Source: Baylisascaris procyonis
Lineage: Eukaryota > Nematoda > Chromadorea > Rhabditida > Ascarididae
Assembly (NCBI GenBank): GCA_037389465.1
Contig: JAZARR010000159.1
Location: 4,266,501 to 4,330,500, forward strand
Direction of reading: 5' to 3'
DNA: 64,000 nucleotides
Shown here: piece after piece, positions 51,621-64,000 of the stretch
How positions within the stretch are numbered: the first letter of the stretch is position 1
Layout: each line of letters begins with the position of its first letter
Translations under genes and position numbers: made by a program
The notes under the pieces: model-generated
Databases searched by the model: none
Seen by the model: only the letters and a program-made list of their open reading frames with translations
Told to the model about the DNA's origin: nothing

Positions 51621-54600
51621 TATAAATGGTGAAGGGTGGTTAAGCTGATCGGTCGATGGTTTTTTTTACTGAAGTGTGGCAGGTAGTTTATTCAGCAAAT
51701 TTGGGAACAGCACGCGATTTCAAGGTGTAAGAAGATTTAAACAAAAGAGGCGGTATAAGAAAACCACCCTAATCGGGCCGTGAAATTGCTTCTGCGGTAT
51801 GCCTTGGCACAGAAGAAAATATTGCAACTGAGTTTAAGAATAACTTTTGAGAAGTTAGCCATCACCGACAATAACAGAATTCAAATGTTGCTTACTGCTT
51901 ACAGAAAAATGGTGCAGTACACCATTGCTTTCTATGCAAACTTTTTTCCGCAATCTACCTTCTTTCTTTCTTTTTTTTTTCAGTTTCCTATGTCGTCTCA
52001 AAAATAAACAATTATTCATTTCCGTTAGCTACTCCGTCATTCAATCTCACTAATTCTACAATTATTTTTTTACTGTAGTACGCTTACCTTTTCATAGACT
52101 AATCAACGTTTATCGTTTATTACCGTAGTTTTCGTTTATTATATGCGTTTGTCATCTCTGTTGCATCTATACAATTTTGAATTTTTCCTGCTCTAAAAGT
52201 TGATCTTTTTCTCTCACTTAACATGTAGATCAATTTTCAATAGCACTGCAGACTCAGCAAGTAGATCAATTTAAAGTAGTATTGCAAAAATCTTACAGCC
52301 TACAACATCTCATATACTTCGTTGTCGGTTAATGATCAGCTCATTGGTGTTTCTTAACAATAATATAATAATATGGCATCTCATCGGATTCTTTTTTTCT
52401 TTGCTTTGAACAATTGTCCCATTTCATTTGTTTTAGTTAGTTTTCAGAGAAATGACTTTAAAAAGCACACTAAATTCGTCGAATAGATCATCCACAATTT
52501 CCATCGCATTTTCCATAACAATCAACTTTGTCATAATTCCACATCATTGAAATAGTTTTGTTCATTTCAGTTCGGAGTGGGAATCGCTTATTTTTATTCC
52601 ATGAGTATTATACTTATCTCTGTCATATAATTAGATTACTCTAATAAATGTGTTAAAACAATATATATGCTTGTTCTATTTCAAGGAAGATGGAACATGA
52701 AGATAGCATATAGGAATTTAGGAAAAGAAATATATACGCAACAATTTCACTATTTATGTACTCCTATTATAATGGAATATTTTCTCGTCATCATCGTTAT
52801 GCAAATTTAAAAAATTTTTCGAAATGTGTGCAAATGAAGAGACTCATATATGCGCATATATGCTTGCGTTTACTTGTTCGTAACTGGTAAGTCGTAGACG
52901 TAAAAGTGAGCAAATTTGTGACTTTAGTCTGAACTATAAAAACTATTTATAAGAGCAAAATTTCTAGCCGATCATGTATTTGCATAGAAACTCTTTTTTT
53001 TTGTATTTTATTTTATTTTATTTTATTTTCTCTTCGCCTTTGGATTATTCTAGTCAGTCGGAATGCGGAGGCACATATCTTGTCGGCCTCTCGTATATTC
53101 GTTGATCACTTTATATAGCCCACTTTCTCAAATTTAGTCGTTCTATTTATTTGTTCTCCTTACCATATTTTTATTCCATGTTACTTCTCAGCTCACTAGT
53201 ATTCCATAATTTAATTTCGTTTAAAATTTTTTGCACGCCTTTTTCGTATCTGAATCCATATTTTCGCTCGGATCAGCTATTTTAATAACTTTTGACGCCT
53301 CTCTATCATCGAGCCTACCCTGCTTACTCCTTTGCCTCTCTACTTTCAACACTTCCACTGTTTGTAACTTTGAATCCACTTTTGAGCTACATTCGAGAGA
53401 ATGAATTATACGTTTTGAAATTTAAAGGGAACAAATGATGGCAGGCTGGTACATGCACAGTGAATGAAAGTGGAAGGAGGAGGGGGAGGAGGGATTTAGA
53501 ACAACTAAAGCAAAATAACCTTTCAGATTAGTACAGTATCATTCAGATTATAATACCCCCGTCTATTTCTTTCTCCATTTCCGACCAAATTGTGGAAGTG
53601 CGAACGTCCCGGCACAATCAGCATTACGCAGGCAAATTGAACAATGAAAACAATCGTTACGTACTAGCGTTTTGCATAAATAACCGCATAGATTCATTTG
53701 CCTACATAGACGCCCTTTGAGGCTGAAAGAAGTCATTGCAGAGAAATGCGTAAATCCACCAGATCGTTCTGCACTACAAGTGTAGTTTACCTGGAAAAAC
53801 TTAAAGCGCTGAATTCTCTACTTTACAGTTCTCCCTATCAAGTGGGACAACTGCTCTTTACTACGCTCTATGATCTAACGAATTTATCAATTCACAGTCG
53901 AGTTGCTTTCTTCCTTATGCTCTCAGGAGGTCTGCGTATAGCCAAATGCCACACTGATGACTGCAAGAGAAGAAAACCCTCAAACCGATCTCTTCCAGTT
54001 CACTGAGGCATCTATCACTCGCCACAATAAAAGAGATGAATCGGATAAAGTCATCGATGTTTAGCAATAATCGTGCACCCCCTGTCATCACATACCATTT
54101 CTGCAAAAAGTTCTATTCGACCTCTCAAATTTGCACTCTCATTTGTCTCAACAGTCATATGAAATATTTCTACTTTTTAAAGTGTTTTGCGGATATACAT
54201 TGGTTTCTGTTCACTTAAATATATACACTCTTCCTGTGTTTTGAAAATTTCTAAAGAGAATTATGCGAGTTCAGAAGGTTGAAGGCGGTCGGTCGTAAGG
54301 ATGCATGCTTCGACAACCTCTGCTTGCATATGTGTTAGCTCGAGTGCGCCATCCTATCGTCACGGAGGCTTGAAGAACCAGAACGTTGAATATTTGCTTC
54401 CTTCCACCGAAGCAAAGTTATAATCTCAACAATAGGTTCCACATGCTTGCGAGGACAGTCAGTTCGCCGACTAATATACATCACCCACAGGTTGGGAATC
54501 GCTACTTTAAAAAGTGTCACCTTAGTTCACCTCGTGCGACTTAGTAACTCCCTGCAAAACTTTGTCGTTATTGTGAAAGAAACGAGGTAGCTGCTTTTGG

Positions 54601-55049
54601 ATTGCTTCTACTATGTTGGGTCATTTATAATGCTTGACACTTCCACCGCAGACTTTGTTCCGATTACTTTTCTGTTTTATTCATCTGCACCCACAGACAA
54701 TAAAGCTTCACTTAGCACAGACGCACAAGGCTGCAATAGTACACATATGGAGAATAAATGCTGAACTGAATAAAACGAGTGATGACTGCAAACAGTTCAA
54801 GTTAAGCAGTCAGCATTCACTCAGGTCACAAATGAACTACTGGTTAAAGCTTTAACTTGGTCACATCCACATTTGGTCACAAGTGTTAAACAATGAAAAC
54901 GCGAGAGTGGCATCGAACATAGAAGGCAGTCTCCATAAATCTTGACGATACGACTCTGTTGGAAAGTGAATTCCCCCCTCAATTAGAGGTTCTCTTTTTG
55001 AAAAACTTGTAGTAATATGTTCGTAAAGCACTCTATGATGAAGTAGAAA
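51621..55049. other. gene-free DNA between two LINE relics
   Basis: No gene is supported. The open frame at 53746-54006 has no family resemblance, and its minus-strand shadow may be further LINE debris. A TTTTA simple repeat is listed separately. Parts of 53.7-54.9 kb could be older LINE sequence too worn to read. Confidence 0.4.
53005..53029 (+). repeat. (TTTTA)n simple repeat
   Basis: About five head-to-tail TTTTA units. Such A/T pentamers are common at the 3' ends of LINEs, but no element adjoins this one. Confidence 0.85.
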
Positions 55050-55830
55050 TAGCCGGTTCTCTTAGACACGAATAAACTTCCTGTCAATTTTAGTTGTTGT
55101 AAGGTCTTGTCTTCATCATCAAAGCTCTAAATTGTCCAAATAGAAGAAATGAAGTTTTTCACAATACCTTTCACTCTGAATTCTGCATCTTTCTACACCA
55201 ATTCTAGTATAGAACCGTTTGGCCATTATAACTGTTTGAACAACCTGCCGCTACGATAACCAAAAATTCCACTGTAATATTCCAGGAGCAGCCTTACTTG
55301 AGTTTTGTAAGCTCTGAGATGTGTCTCAAGGTTCAGATATTTGCAACATCTGAATATAGCAGAGATTTTTGTCCTTCACAACACTGGATGTCACATCTCA
55401 GATCTCACTGCGATTAACGCCACCAACATAATATGTTTCGACAGCATTTTAACTTCACAGAATCACTCATAGCCTCGGATATCACTTATATTAATATGAA
55501 GCAAAACATCAGGACGGAAAATGATTGGAAGGACGGAACATAATTTTTGAGCAGTACCTCAAATAACCGGAGGAGGTATTGAGAGCACTTGCTCAGTACG
55601 GCTTCCAGAAAAATTACATAGCCACTTGAAAAGATTACCTTCAAAACCATAAACAATGGGCTAAGTGCCAAGTTTACTACAATTAACATTATGAATGCCT
55701 TACAAAAGTCAGTTACAATCAGTACACAACTCGTTTACTATATTGGGGAAGCAGTCATTAATGATTATAATGGGGCGTAAGGTGAAGCATATTTTTAATA
55801 TAAAATCACCTGTTTCTTAAAAATCAGTTG
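55050..55830 (-). mobile_element. second antisense CR1-like LINE relic
   Basis: On the minus strand, from about 55390 downward, one frame gives RTKISAIFRCCKYLNLETHL then RAYKTQVRLLLEYYSGIFGY. This matches the LINE block A-Y-K-T-x-V-R-P-x-L-E-Y that ends the RT domain. The next frame gives VIMAKRFYTRIGVE, matching the following V-Q-R-x-F-T block. Upstream (55.4-55.8 kb) are weaker traces of the P-Q-G-S-V-L-G-P and Y-I-N-D-L segments. Many stops and shifts show it is dead. Confidence 0.7.
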
Positions 55831-58446
55831 ATAAGGAACTGAGTGATTGATTACATAGAAATCAATGATCTCGACAGCACAACATAGCAAAGACCTCAAT
55901 GATATAGGTCGATAATTCCCACTCCATCCTCCTAACACCTTCCTTATAGGCTTGCTCGCAAAATGTCCCTCGTCTCAAGCCAAAAAATGGCAAACAAGTC
56001 ACCCCACCTCTGCTACGTACCCAAAAAATCCGGTTGCCCGTATTATGCAAATTATCAGTTCGTCAAATCCATTTCCGAATGGTTCCGTAGCGAAAATTAT
56101 CCCTAAGTGATTTACCCGGGAGCGAATGCTGTTGGACATAATTTCGATCGCTAGTGTTCAGCTTGTTTCAGCTGAGGGGTGGTCTGGTGATTGGTCCAGC
56201 ATTTACTGCTATTTGTGGTTGGTGATTTAGTTTTAGTTTTGCATTGATATGTGATTATTTTCTGATCGGTTTCCCAACTGTTATGTCCAAATTTGAATGA
56301 TCCTTTTACCCCTTGCACCAAATAACTAATTTTTTGCTTTTATTTCTTTTTCTTTGTTCCTTTTTCTGCAATATATGATGACTTTTTCAAAAGTATTCCT
56401 CTTTGCTTATATTTAGTTTTTCATTGTTCGCTTCTATCGTTTTTTAGTTCTTTTTATGCTCAACAGCATAGGTGGGCTGCAAACTACTATCGCAATCAGC
56501 TACCGCCCGCTTCTATCCAATGTTTTTCACTCTTTAATTCCTATCTTGCTGTATGTCCAACGAATGATCTTCTTGCGCTTATCAACGAAGAGGGCGAGGA
56601 AAAGAATTGACGGGGAGGGACCAGTATTTAAAGCTTTTTTTGAGGCTTTTTACTGTCTTATGAGGGCCTATTCACCATAATTTTTCATGGCACCTCCTTT
56701 TTATCTGTAAAAGCCGGTAAGGTGATGAAAGGTAAAAAGCAATTGCATCTTGACCATCGAGGTATTTATTACCGGTGAGCGGATAGAATATCACCTAGCA
56801 TTTTGCGCTCATTTGAAGTATGCGGAATTGGGCACTTTGTTAATATTGTGTATAAGAGTAAACGGTGCTATATTGGACACTGTTTCGTCATTTCTACTTC
56901 TCATCTTTCTCTATTGCATAGAGAAACTGATAAAACACAAGGAGTAAAATTATTTGAAATCTTGTGAATGTCTTGCAACTTGCAAATCCCTTTGTTCTTC
57001 AACGAGAAACTAATAAATTCTAATACTGGAATTAATGTATTTGAAATTTTGTAGATTGTTGAGCACTTCCGATTTGAAGTTTTCAGGATATTTACATCCA
57101 ACAACAATTGCTGGATGGACCAGAGTGGAGACTCCAAGCATATCGCACTGAGTTCGTGATACATTATCGGGTTTTATATTATCCTCCCCTCCCTAGCTAT
57201 TCCTTGTAGCCGAAGAATTGTGGTCAAGACTGCAGAAAGAAACTAGCGTAGACCATCTTAGAGTACATGCAGTTTCTTATTTGAAAAAAAATATCTGAAC
57301 ATTAGAACTTGAAATTACAATACGGATTGAACATTCTTAGTACCATTCTTTTCGTCAATGACTGACTTTTTTCTTATTTATTTCAAGAGATATATCTCGA
57401 TACAATAGTAAAGCTGGTGTGCAAAATAGGTTTGACGTTATTCGTTTCTGAGACAGTAAAAAACTCTCCATTAAAAGAGGGTTCAGAAAGAGAGTGAAGA
57501 CAGATAGTTTGTGATTGATTTATTCGATGACGACCACCCTCATCAAAAAACAAGTTTGCAGTTTTGCAGTATTATGAAATGATTAAAATATCTTCTAGAA
57601 GCCGTTCAATGAACAATGTGGAGATAGGGTGACTAAGTTCTCTTGCACGGAAGCACGCATGAAGGATATATTTTTGTGCTTTTTTTTGTTCTAGGCACTG
57701 CCGCTATTTGAACAATATTTGTATCACTAGTAAAATCGGTGAGTTGACTTCGCGAGATTTTTTGAAATATTTATTCACGTTTTAGATGGATTGGTGAGAG
57801 GGATAGAGGGAGGTGCTTGTGAGGGGCATTTCGAAGGATGAAAACTGATTGAGAGTAAGGATGACCAAATTGGAGGAGGGACTTTTCTTAATATCAGTTT
57901 TACATATACGTAACACGTTTGTCGCTACAAAGTTAATGTTTTCCTTCCGTTTAAAAGTTGGCATCTAAAACGCACATTTTTTAAAGATTTTTTTACACCT
58001 GTTATGTCCAGTATCACCGGCATGTATTTTTGCATGGAAAATGGAATGCAGTTATTTCGCCTGATTCGTATCTGTTACTAATTTGGAGCTGACAGAGGGA
58101 ACGATCAAGGGTTCCTACTCTGTAATTCCTCCCTGAATAAAGCTTTTGAATAGAGGAGGGGATACTCCCGCGTCTAATGTATTCAAGTTCTTGTCATCAC
58201 ATCGTATAAATAATCTTCTGGTGCCTTCTGTCAAAAATGAACAAGAGTTAAGTGATCTCTGTGATATAAAATACTATCCTGAGTGTTATCTTGCGAATTT
58301 CTTGCTTGTAACTGTTTGAAATTATCGAACCGATGTACATAGATATGCACATTTATGTGTATGCACCAAATACATTCTGGTCATGGTTTAAGATGTGATG
58401 AGAAGCTGCTCGTATTCAATTGACACTCAGTGTTATCAGTTTTCAG
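55831..58446. other. no gene recognised; may hold unseen 5' exons
   Basis: No open frame here resembles a known family. The exon at 58447 must be preceded by an exon ending in phase 1, which could lie here but was not identified. Confidence 0.4.
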
Positions 58447-60929
58447 GGACCGCTTTCTTCGTACTTTCGGATGAGGAGGAGGACGATGAGATGCTGAACT
58501 TTCAATTACTTCATTTGTTAGAAGAACGCATTTTGCCCTTGGCTTTGCGACTTCTGCAATTTCTTTGTTGTTTTATCCATGGTGAGAGTGATTCTGTTTT
58601 GTTTTTTATGAACATCGCAATAACACGTTTCGTTTCTAAAATTTAAAAAGTCTACCGGCTGGACCTCAAACAGTCTGCCTCTCTGCCCATCAAAACTGTC
58701 TGAGCCAACAGCATCTGAGACAATCTGTGACCGCTCATTTTTTCTTCGGTATTTCAACGGTTAATGAATGAGAGTTAGTGTTGAAGTGGTATTAACAACC
58801 CTCATGAGAGATAGTGAAGTTGACACATCTCGAATTGGTTGCTGACAGACGAAATAAGTTGGTCGCAGCCACTATATTTATTGGTGGGCTTAGCAGAAGG
58901 TGTGTCGCTTGCTTTCTTACTCGGCACCACTAACAGCGTTCCTTCCAATTGGTTTAACTTCTTATTCCCGCCTAGTCGCTGTGTTCATTGGTTTATGTCG
59001 CTATCGTTGCTAACCAGATTTTCGTGGAGTGCAGCTCTTTTCGGCTATTGTGGAGTTGTTTTGTGGAAGAAGGGAGGGGGAGGGGAGGGGCATCTGCATC
59101 CATCTTGTGATTTTGTTTAGAATGGTTTGGTGATTGGTTTATAGAACCCGGGTTATGAGAGCATTTTGTAAGGAGAGTGCTTGAAGCTTTACTTGGCTAA
59201 ATCGCCTGTTGAGAATTTATTTTAATCGTATTTTTCCCTCGAGGTAAAACTTTTGTTTACACTGGAAATACGCCATTTCTGAAAATTCTTCTAGAATATT
59301 GTGAAATTTAATCGTTCTCTTCGCCTCTTGACAACATGCCTTGAATGATTGAACGTTCTAAATACCTCAGCTGAATACCGCGGAAGATACCTCAAGTGGA
59401 GGTTGTCGCATCCTGTTTTGAGGACATGGGAACACTGTTAGTGGATATGCCTGCGTCTTTTGAAGGTGAAGTGTCCAGAGGAAGCACTGCCGCACATATA
59501 TGAAGTATCGCATGTCCCTAGCTGAAAAGAAAGGCATGTTTTTTTTCCAGCTTTTTTCGAAATGATGTTCTTCTGCTGTTGAATTGGCTGTCAAACATCA
59601 GCATTATTCAGGAAGTCTTTTACTCAAAGGTGATCACTCAGAGGGTTCACTTGATTTTGATACGATCAACGACAACACCAGCTTGGAGGCAGAAACAAAT
59701 GAGGAGACTTCTCACGGTAAGACTGGGCTTTTGATGTTTCACCGCGTCTTTGCTGTGTCATTGTTTCGAAAACTATCATGAGGTTTGGATCAAAGCCTTC
59801 AGGAATAGGATTGAAACCGGCATCCTGCTCTGCCTACCTTTCACCCATATCTCAGCTGGCTTTATTCTTTTGGAATTACCAGTCTGCAAGCTCTGGGGCT
59901 CGGTTGGCCTCAGATATATCACTAACATATAATGCTCTCTGCGATCAGTTACTAAGCCGTGTCGTTGATCTGACATTGCGGTAATGAAGCGGACAAAACA
60001 TTTTAAAAGGAGCGTCGAAGGAGCTGGCAAGATCTGAGCTGTTATGTGCTGCTGAGCACGCCGATGAGTTTATATTTCCTAACGAGTTTCATGATTATTC
60101 AACAAGTAATGAAGCAGTCACAGTGATGCGTTTATGTATTTGATCGAAGCAAATGCGTATGCAACTCTTCGAGAAAAAGCTTTTTGAGTGTTTAACCAGC
60201 CGAGTGGTGTAAGTACAACCAGATTGTTTGCAAAATGCATATGAATTTAAAGGTGCATTTAGGTATCCACAACTCCTCAGTTGAAGGATAACCTGAAATT
60301 TTTAATAAGAGGTTAACGTATTATGTAGAACATGGGGAACTACGATATTGCGTAAAGCGAGCAAATTTTATAGCTTTAGCTGCAGTGACTTCGGACTTGA
60401 TACTACTGAACGAACACACACGTACATGCATGCACTTATAAGTGACCGCAATGTGATTTTTAAATGTAAAGTTAGGGGTGGTGTGGAATAATGGTCAATT
60501 TCTGAGGGTGGTCTCGTTCATTCTTGCCATGTAAGCTTTTTTTTTTTTACTCTGTGAGTTGACGCGATTTGTTCCTTTTTTGAAGTGCATTATTCGTGGA
60601 TACGGCATTATTTCAAAATCACTTCTGCTTTTCTCTTTCAAAGCGTTCAAAATCACTTCTGCTTTTCTCTTTCAAAGCGAGGGATTATTTATCACTTAGG
60701 AAACAATAGAAATTTGAACACTTAAATTGTGAGCATAAATTAGTTTAGAACCCTCTGAAAAGTTATTTGTTCTAATCAGTTCATAAAGTATTCAATTTTT
60801 CTAGAAAACTTCAGCAAATGCGAGGAAAATTAGTTTAAAAGTGTCTCCGAAATGAGAAATTGCTTGAAAACTTATGTATTTTCATTTTAAATCGAATATT
60901 ACTTGTTTGCTATATTTTGGAGTGTCTCC

Positions 60930-60998
<69 letters not shown>

Positions 60999-61364
60999 GA
61001 TACTGTTATTCAATATTTATGGGGTTATTTTGAATTATTTTTTGAAGGAAAATTTGTGCCTTATATCTCCGTTGATCTGCTTTTTTCATTCTTTGCCTTT
61101 TTTTCCTAGCAACAAAGATAGCGCACGATTCATCGATCCTATGCTTTCAAGGATATAGAGGTAATGGAAAAGAAAACTGTCTCGGCACTATCGAATATTG
61201 TGCACCCACACTATTTCGGTGAGCGCGTAACATATGTTGATTTCAGATAGAGGGCCTTTGCCGGGAGACTCGCTGCTATCCATAATTCCGCCGATGCATT
61301 CGTTCTTATCCACTTTATTCGAAGAAAGTGACAGAAGTATGACCTTATTCTATATTCCTTATTC
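58447..61364 (+). CDS. unrecognised multi-exon gene (six exons, both ends open)
   Basis: Six exons chain with agreeing phases: 58447-58581, 59612-59716, 59803-59980, 60032-60135, 61110-61160 and 61247-61364, about 230 residues. Introns of 86 and 51 nt separate the middle exons. The product starts in an acidic run (SDEEEDDEM), then a hydrophobic helical stretch (LLEERILPLALRLLQFLCCF) that looks like an armadillo/HEAT-type helix pair rather than a membrane span. A Ser/Asp/Glu/Thr-rich linker follows, then blocks with YLSPISQLALFFWNYQSA, YNALCDQLLSRVVDL, CAAEHADEFIFPNEFHDY and DSLLSIIPPMHSFLSTLFEE. The last exon ends at TC|GTGAGT in phase 2, so the gene continues, probably beyond the window. Codon content and phase agreement argue for a real gene. 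I do not recognise the family; a large helical-repeat cytoplasmic protein is only a guess. Confidence 0.6.
60612..60679 (+). repeat. perfect 34-bp tandem duplication
   Basis: The 34-base unit at 60612-60645 is repeated exactly at 60646-60679, inside an intron of the unrecognised gene. Absence of differences implies a recent event or an assembly artefact. Confidence 0.95.
60933..60997 (+). repeat. AT microsatellite
   Basis: About 32 uninterrupted AT units in an intron of the unrecognised gene. It gives a spurious Tyr-Ile repeat in an open frame. Confidence 0.95.
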
Positions 61365-64000
61365 GTGAGTATTGTATAATAGTATTCGACTTAATATTTG
61401 AACCACATATCCTTCTCCAAGTTCCCCAAACTGAAGCAGAATGCTCTGGAGACTTTTGCAAGAGCAGCGTTTCTTGTTCAACCATTCGATCGGACCTGTA
61501 GCACTCAATAAACTATCCCGAAATTGCTGACCGGCATAAAAGATTTGCAAAGTTGGAATCGCTTTGTCCAAGGCATCAGGTGGCAATCTGTAGGTGGATC
61601 ATACCCGGTCAGCTAAACACAAGGCTGTCAGCGTAAACGTTTGGGAAGCTGGAACAATGCGATCTGCATGAAACGCTACCTGAGTCAAGCATTACGCAGA
61701 ATAAAAAGGTTGAACGCATCCAGAAGGAATGCAGAAGTTAATGATAGTGAGTAGGTTCGTCAATACAAAAGTCAAGAGTCAAAATTGAGACTTGCTTATC
61801 GAATGTTCCTTCACATGTAAATAAGGAGAGCGGTACTCGAAAGATTTGTAAACGGCAAACGATTTTGTCAAGGGAGCACGATTTACCGCGATAAATCTTC
61901 GCTAGGAAGCCAAGCTACTGGAATCACCGTAATGCACACTTTCCGATTAAGGACTTTCGTGCGCCTAATGCATCAAGCTTACGCGACGTCTGTCCATTTG
62001 GTTGGAAGAAACGAAAACACTGTTGTGGAACTCGAATTTTTCGTTGCAGGCAGAGATCATATTGCTGAAAGTTACTGAATATTTGAATATTTTGTTCCCT
62101 TTCTGGGAATGCATCGAATTTTCCTCTGTGATCAACGCGTGATCTCGAATTGAAAAAAAAAACGAACGGATCTAAAAAAACATCGCGATGGAATCAACAA
62201 TGGCAGGCACGAAAAATGTCTGCCGTTTTGTTTTAGTTGATTCAAAATTTGCCTTCGCAATTGTAGGTTTTACAAGGGATTTATGTTGAGCAGGCTGTAT
62301 AGTAACCAAAATCATCGTCAGTCATAAATCTTATGTGTGAAAATTATTGCTTTGAGGTGAAGAAAACTTGTGGTCTGTCCCTGACAGGAATACTGCGAAC
62401 GTATTGATAGAACGCCCCAGGAATGGACGAACTGAACACTCCGAGACTGCTGGTTAGCTTTTTCTTATTTTGAAAACTGGGGAGTTGCTAATAGATTTAG
62501 TGTGGAATTACGGACCTTTCTTTGTGAGGTGGTCTGTTTTACCGGTGGACAAGTAATCTGTATGCAGCGTCGTTTCGCATGAATGAAGCTTGCAGTAATG
62601 CAATTCCAACCCTTCCGTCGGAACTAGGCAGATAACGGGCTTGTCAAGGCGCGCACAGTTCTTAATCTCATATTCGGGTGACTTCTTCAAAAAAGTTTTC
62701 AAACCTTCTTGCTCTAAAATTTTCGGTTTGTTGGATCTCAATACATCTCGAGTGGATGTTCATCTATAGATGAATGACCTCATAATAAGCGGTATTACCA
62801 CTTTGGAGAGCAGTACTAATATTTTTGCATGAGAATGCGTTCTTGGTACTGCTTTTTGGGTCCTTTGCAGGCAGAAGAAAACGTATTTGAATAGTTAAAA
62901 TACTTTCGAGATGATGCAGAACGAGCGAAATGAAAGAGATTCTGTAATGTCGTGGCGCTTGGATGAGATAATGCAACGATCGAAGTCAATCTAAGGAATT
63001 GTTATTGTGCATGAGGCGTACCTTTAGCTGGAGAAAAGCAAGTATGGGATCAGCGCCAAAATGGGATGGGTCCCAGTCGAGTGTGAATCAAATAAGGTGT
63101 GAAGATTTGGACCGTGTAGTGGTAGATGCGAGAGGGGAGGGAAAGGGTTAGTCCTGGTACTGACTGAAGCACAAAAAATCTTAATCCAGATTAATTGACA
63201 ATCTTGGAAGGAAAAATCCAGCGCAAGATAAATCCGATGCAAACCGCCTTTCTTTAGCTTTTTTTTCCGTGTACGCCACTGAGGCGAAATGGTGCACAGA
63301 GTGGCAAGAGGGAAGGCGAATGCTGAGAGGGTATAAGAAGAGGGAGGGAACTAAAGAAACGAAAAAGAGACAAGAAAGGAAGGAATTAGTAGTAAATGAA
63401 TGTAGCTGCAGGAATCGTATAGGAGAGGGCTGCTTTTTTCTTTTAGCAATGATGTGCAACGTTTACAGTCACTTGAATTTGGTATAAAAGACGCATTACA
63501 AAGGTTTGTACAGCCACCTAAATCGTAAAAGTATACGCAGTCATTCATACTCATTAGGGAAGGCGTGTCATTGTTAATTGAAATAGAAAAGAGAAAATAA
63601 TAATTAAGATTTAAATGAGTTAGTCTATGAGTCTTCGTTGCATAGTCCGACCATACCTGTTTGCCTTCAGCTAAATCTAAAGGTGTTTCTTCTCGCTGTC
63701 TCATGCACACTAACAACTAGTTCACTGCGTTATCTGTTAATTATTTCAATAGCATCAAAATTTTTCCCATATAGGTTGCCATGCGCCGATGCAAGATGTT
63801 TAAGCTCTCGCCATTGTTTGCGTCACATTGCTTTCATACGATTGCTCAATTTTCCGGTAATTTATAAGTATAATTAAGTACGTTTTTCAATAAAGTTGAT
63901 CGGACAAGAATATAACGAGCTGGAATGTTTGAGTACAAGATTTTATAAGCTTTGTTCTCTGGATAGTCGATTAAGAGTTTTCAAGTAGAAATTTTCTGCT
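61365..64000. other. no gene recognised; probable intron or intergenic DNA
   Basis: If the preceding gene continues, this is at least partly its intron. On the minus strand, 61359-61586 and 62508-62741 hold open frames of fairly normal protein composition (for example KNCARLDKPVICLVPTEGL) that may be transposon debris, but I could not match them to a family. Confidence 0.4.

Noticed and set aside
58839..59120. 93-codon open frame with hydrophobic segments on the + strand.
   Set aside because: It lies between two exons that already join in phase (58581 to 59612), runs into a G-rich low-complexity stretch, and has no family match.
60874..61158. 94-codon frame with a Tyr-Ile repeat.
   Set aside because: The repeat is translation of the AT microsatellite; the true exon at 61110-61160 is read in another frame.
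63024..63716. Several minus-strand frames near the right edge.
   Set aside because: No shared family, no agreeing splice phases, and composition typical of random AT-rich DNA.

Overview
The window reads as nuclear DNA of a nematode, most likely a clade V parasitic strongylid such as a hookworm (inference). It is AT-rich. Its genes are chains of short exons bounded by GT...AG introns whose phases agree from exon to exon, with acceptors often of the form TTTCAG. Introns range from about 50 nt to over 4 kb, and relics of non-LTR retrotransposons and a mariner transposon lie between and inside genes. One gene carries cysteine-rich exons resembling the nematode chondroitin-proteoglycan-4 type domain. 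No single open reading frame covers a gene, so the gene models below were built by hand from exons, phases and protein families known to me. Nothing bacterial was seen.

Layout, all genes on the + strand. (1) 310-2681: last four exons of a formate-tetrahydrofolate ligase (one-carbon metabolism); the 5' part lies outside the window. (2) 2682-8470: gene-poor, with a decayed CR1/jockey-like LINE (about 5.85-7.43 kb) and two short perfect or near-perfect hairpins. (3) 9111-21392: thirteen exons of a lipase maturation factor, closer to LMF2 than LMF1; a possible first exon is at 8473-8551. (4) 21393-29443: about 8 kb without a gene I can support. (5) 29450-38470: a complete eight-exon mitochondrial dicarboxylate carrier (SLC25A10), with an acceptor site 5 nt before its ATG that suggests spliced-leader trans-splicing. 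Its 4.2-kb intron 4 holds an antisense LINE fragment and a MITE-like inverted repeat. (6) 42021-49245: a secreted or GPI-anchored cysteine-rich protein with a Tyr/Gln/Asn/Thr-rich N-terminal exon, interrupted in an intron by a dead mariner. (7) 50.6-55.8 kb: two antisense LINE relics in otherwise empty DNA. (8) 58447-61364 and probably beyond: six phase-compatible exons of a protein I do not recognise.

The genes are unrelated housekeeping or surface functions in the same orientation, spaced kilobases apart, and there is no sign of an operon. I found no clearly new multi-gene system. The most useful leads are the unrecognised gene at 58-61 kb, the low-complexity/cysteine-rich GPI-type protein at 42-49 kb, the duplicated splice donor in the LMF2 gene, and the MITE-like inverted repeat in the carrier intron.
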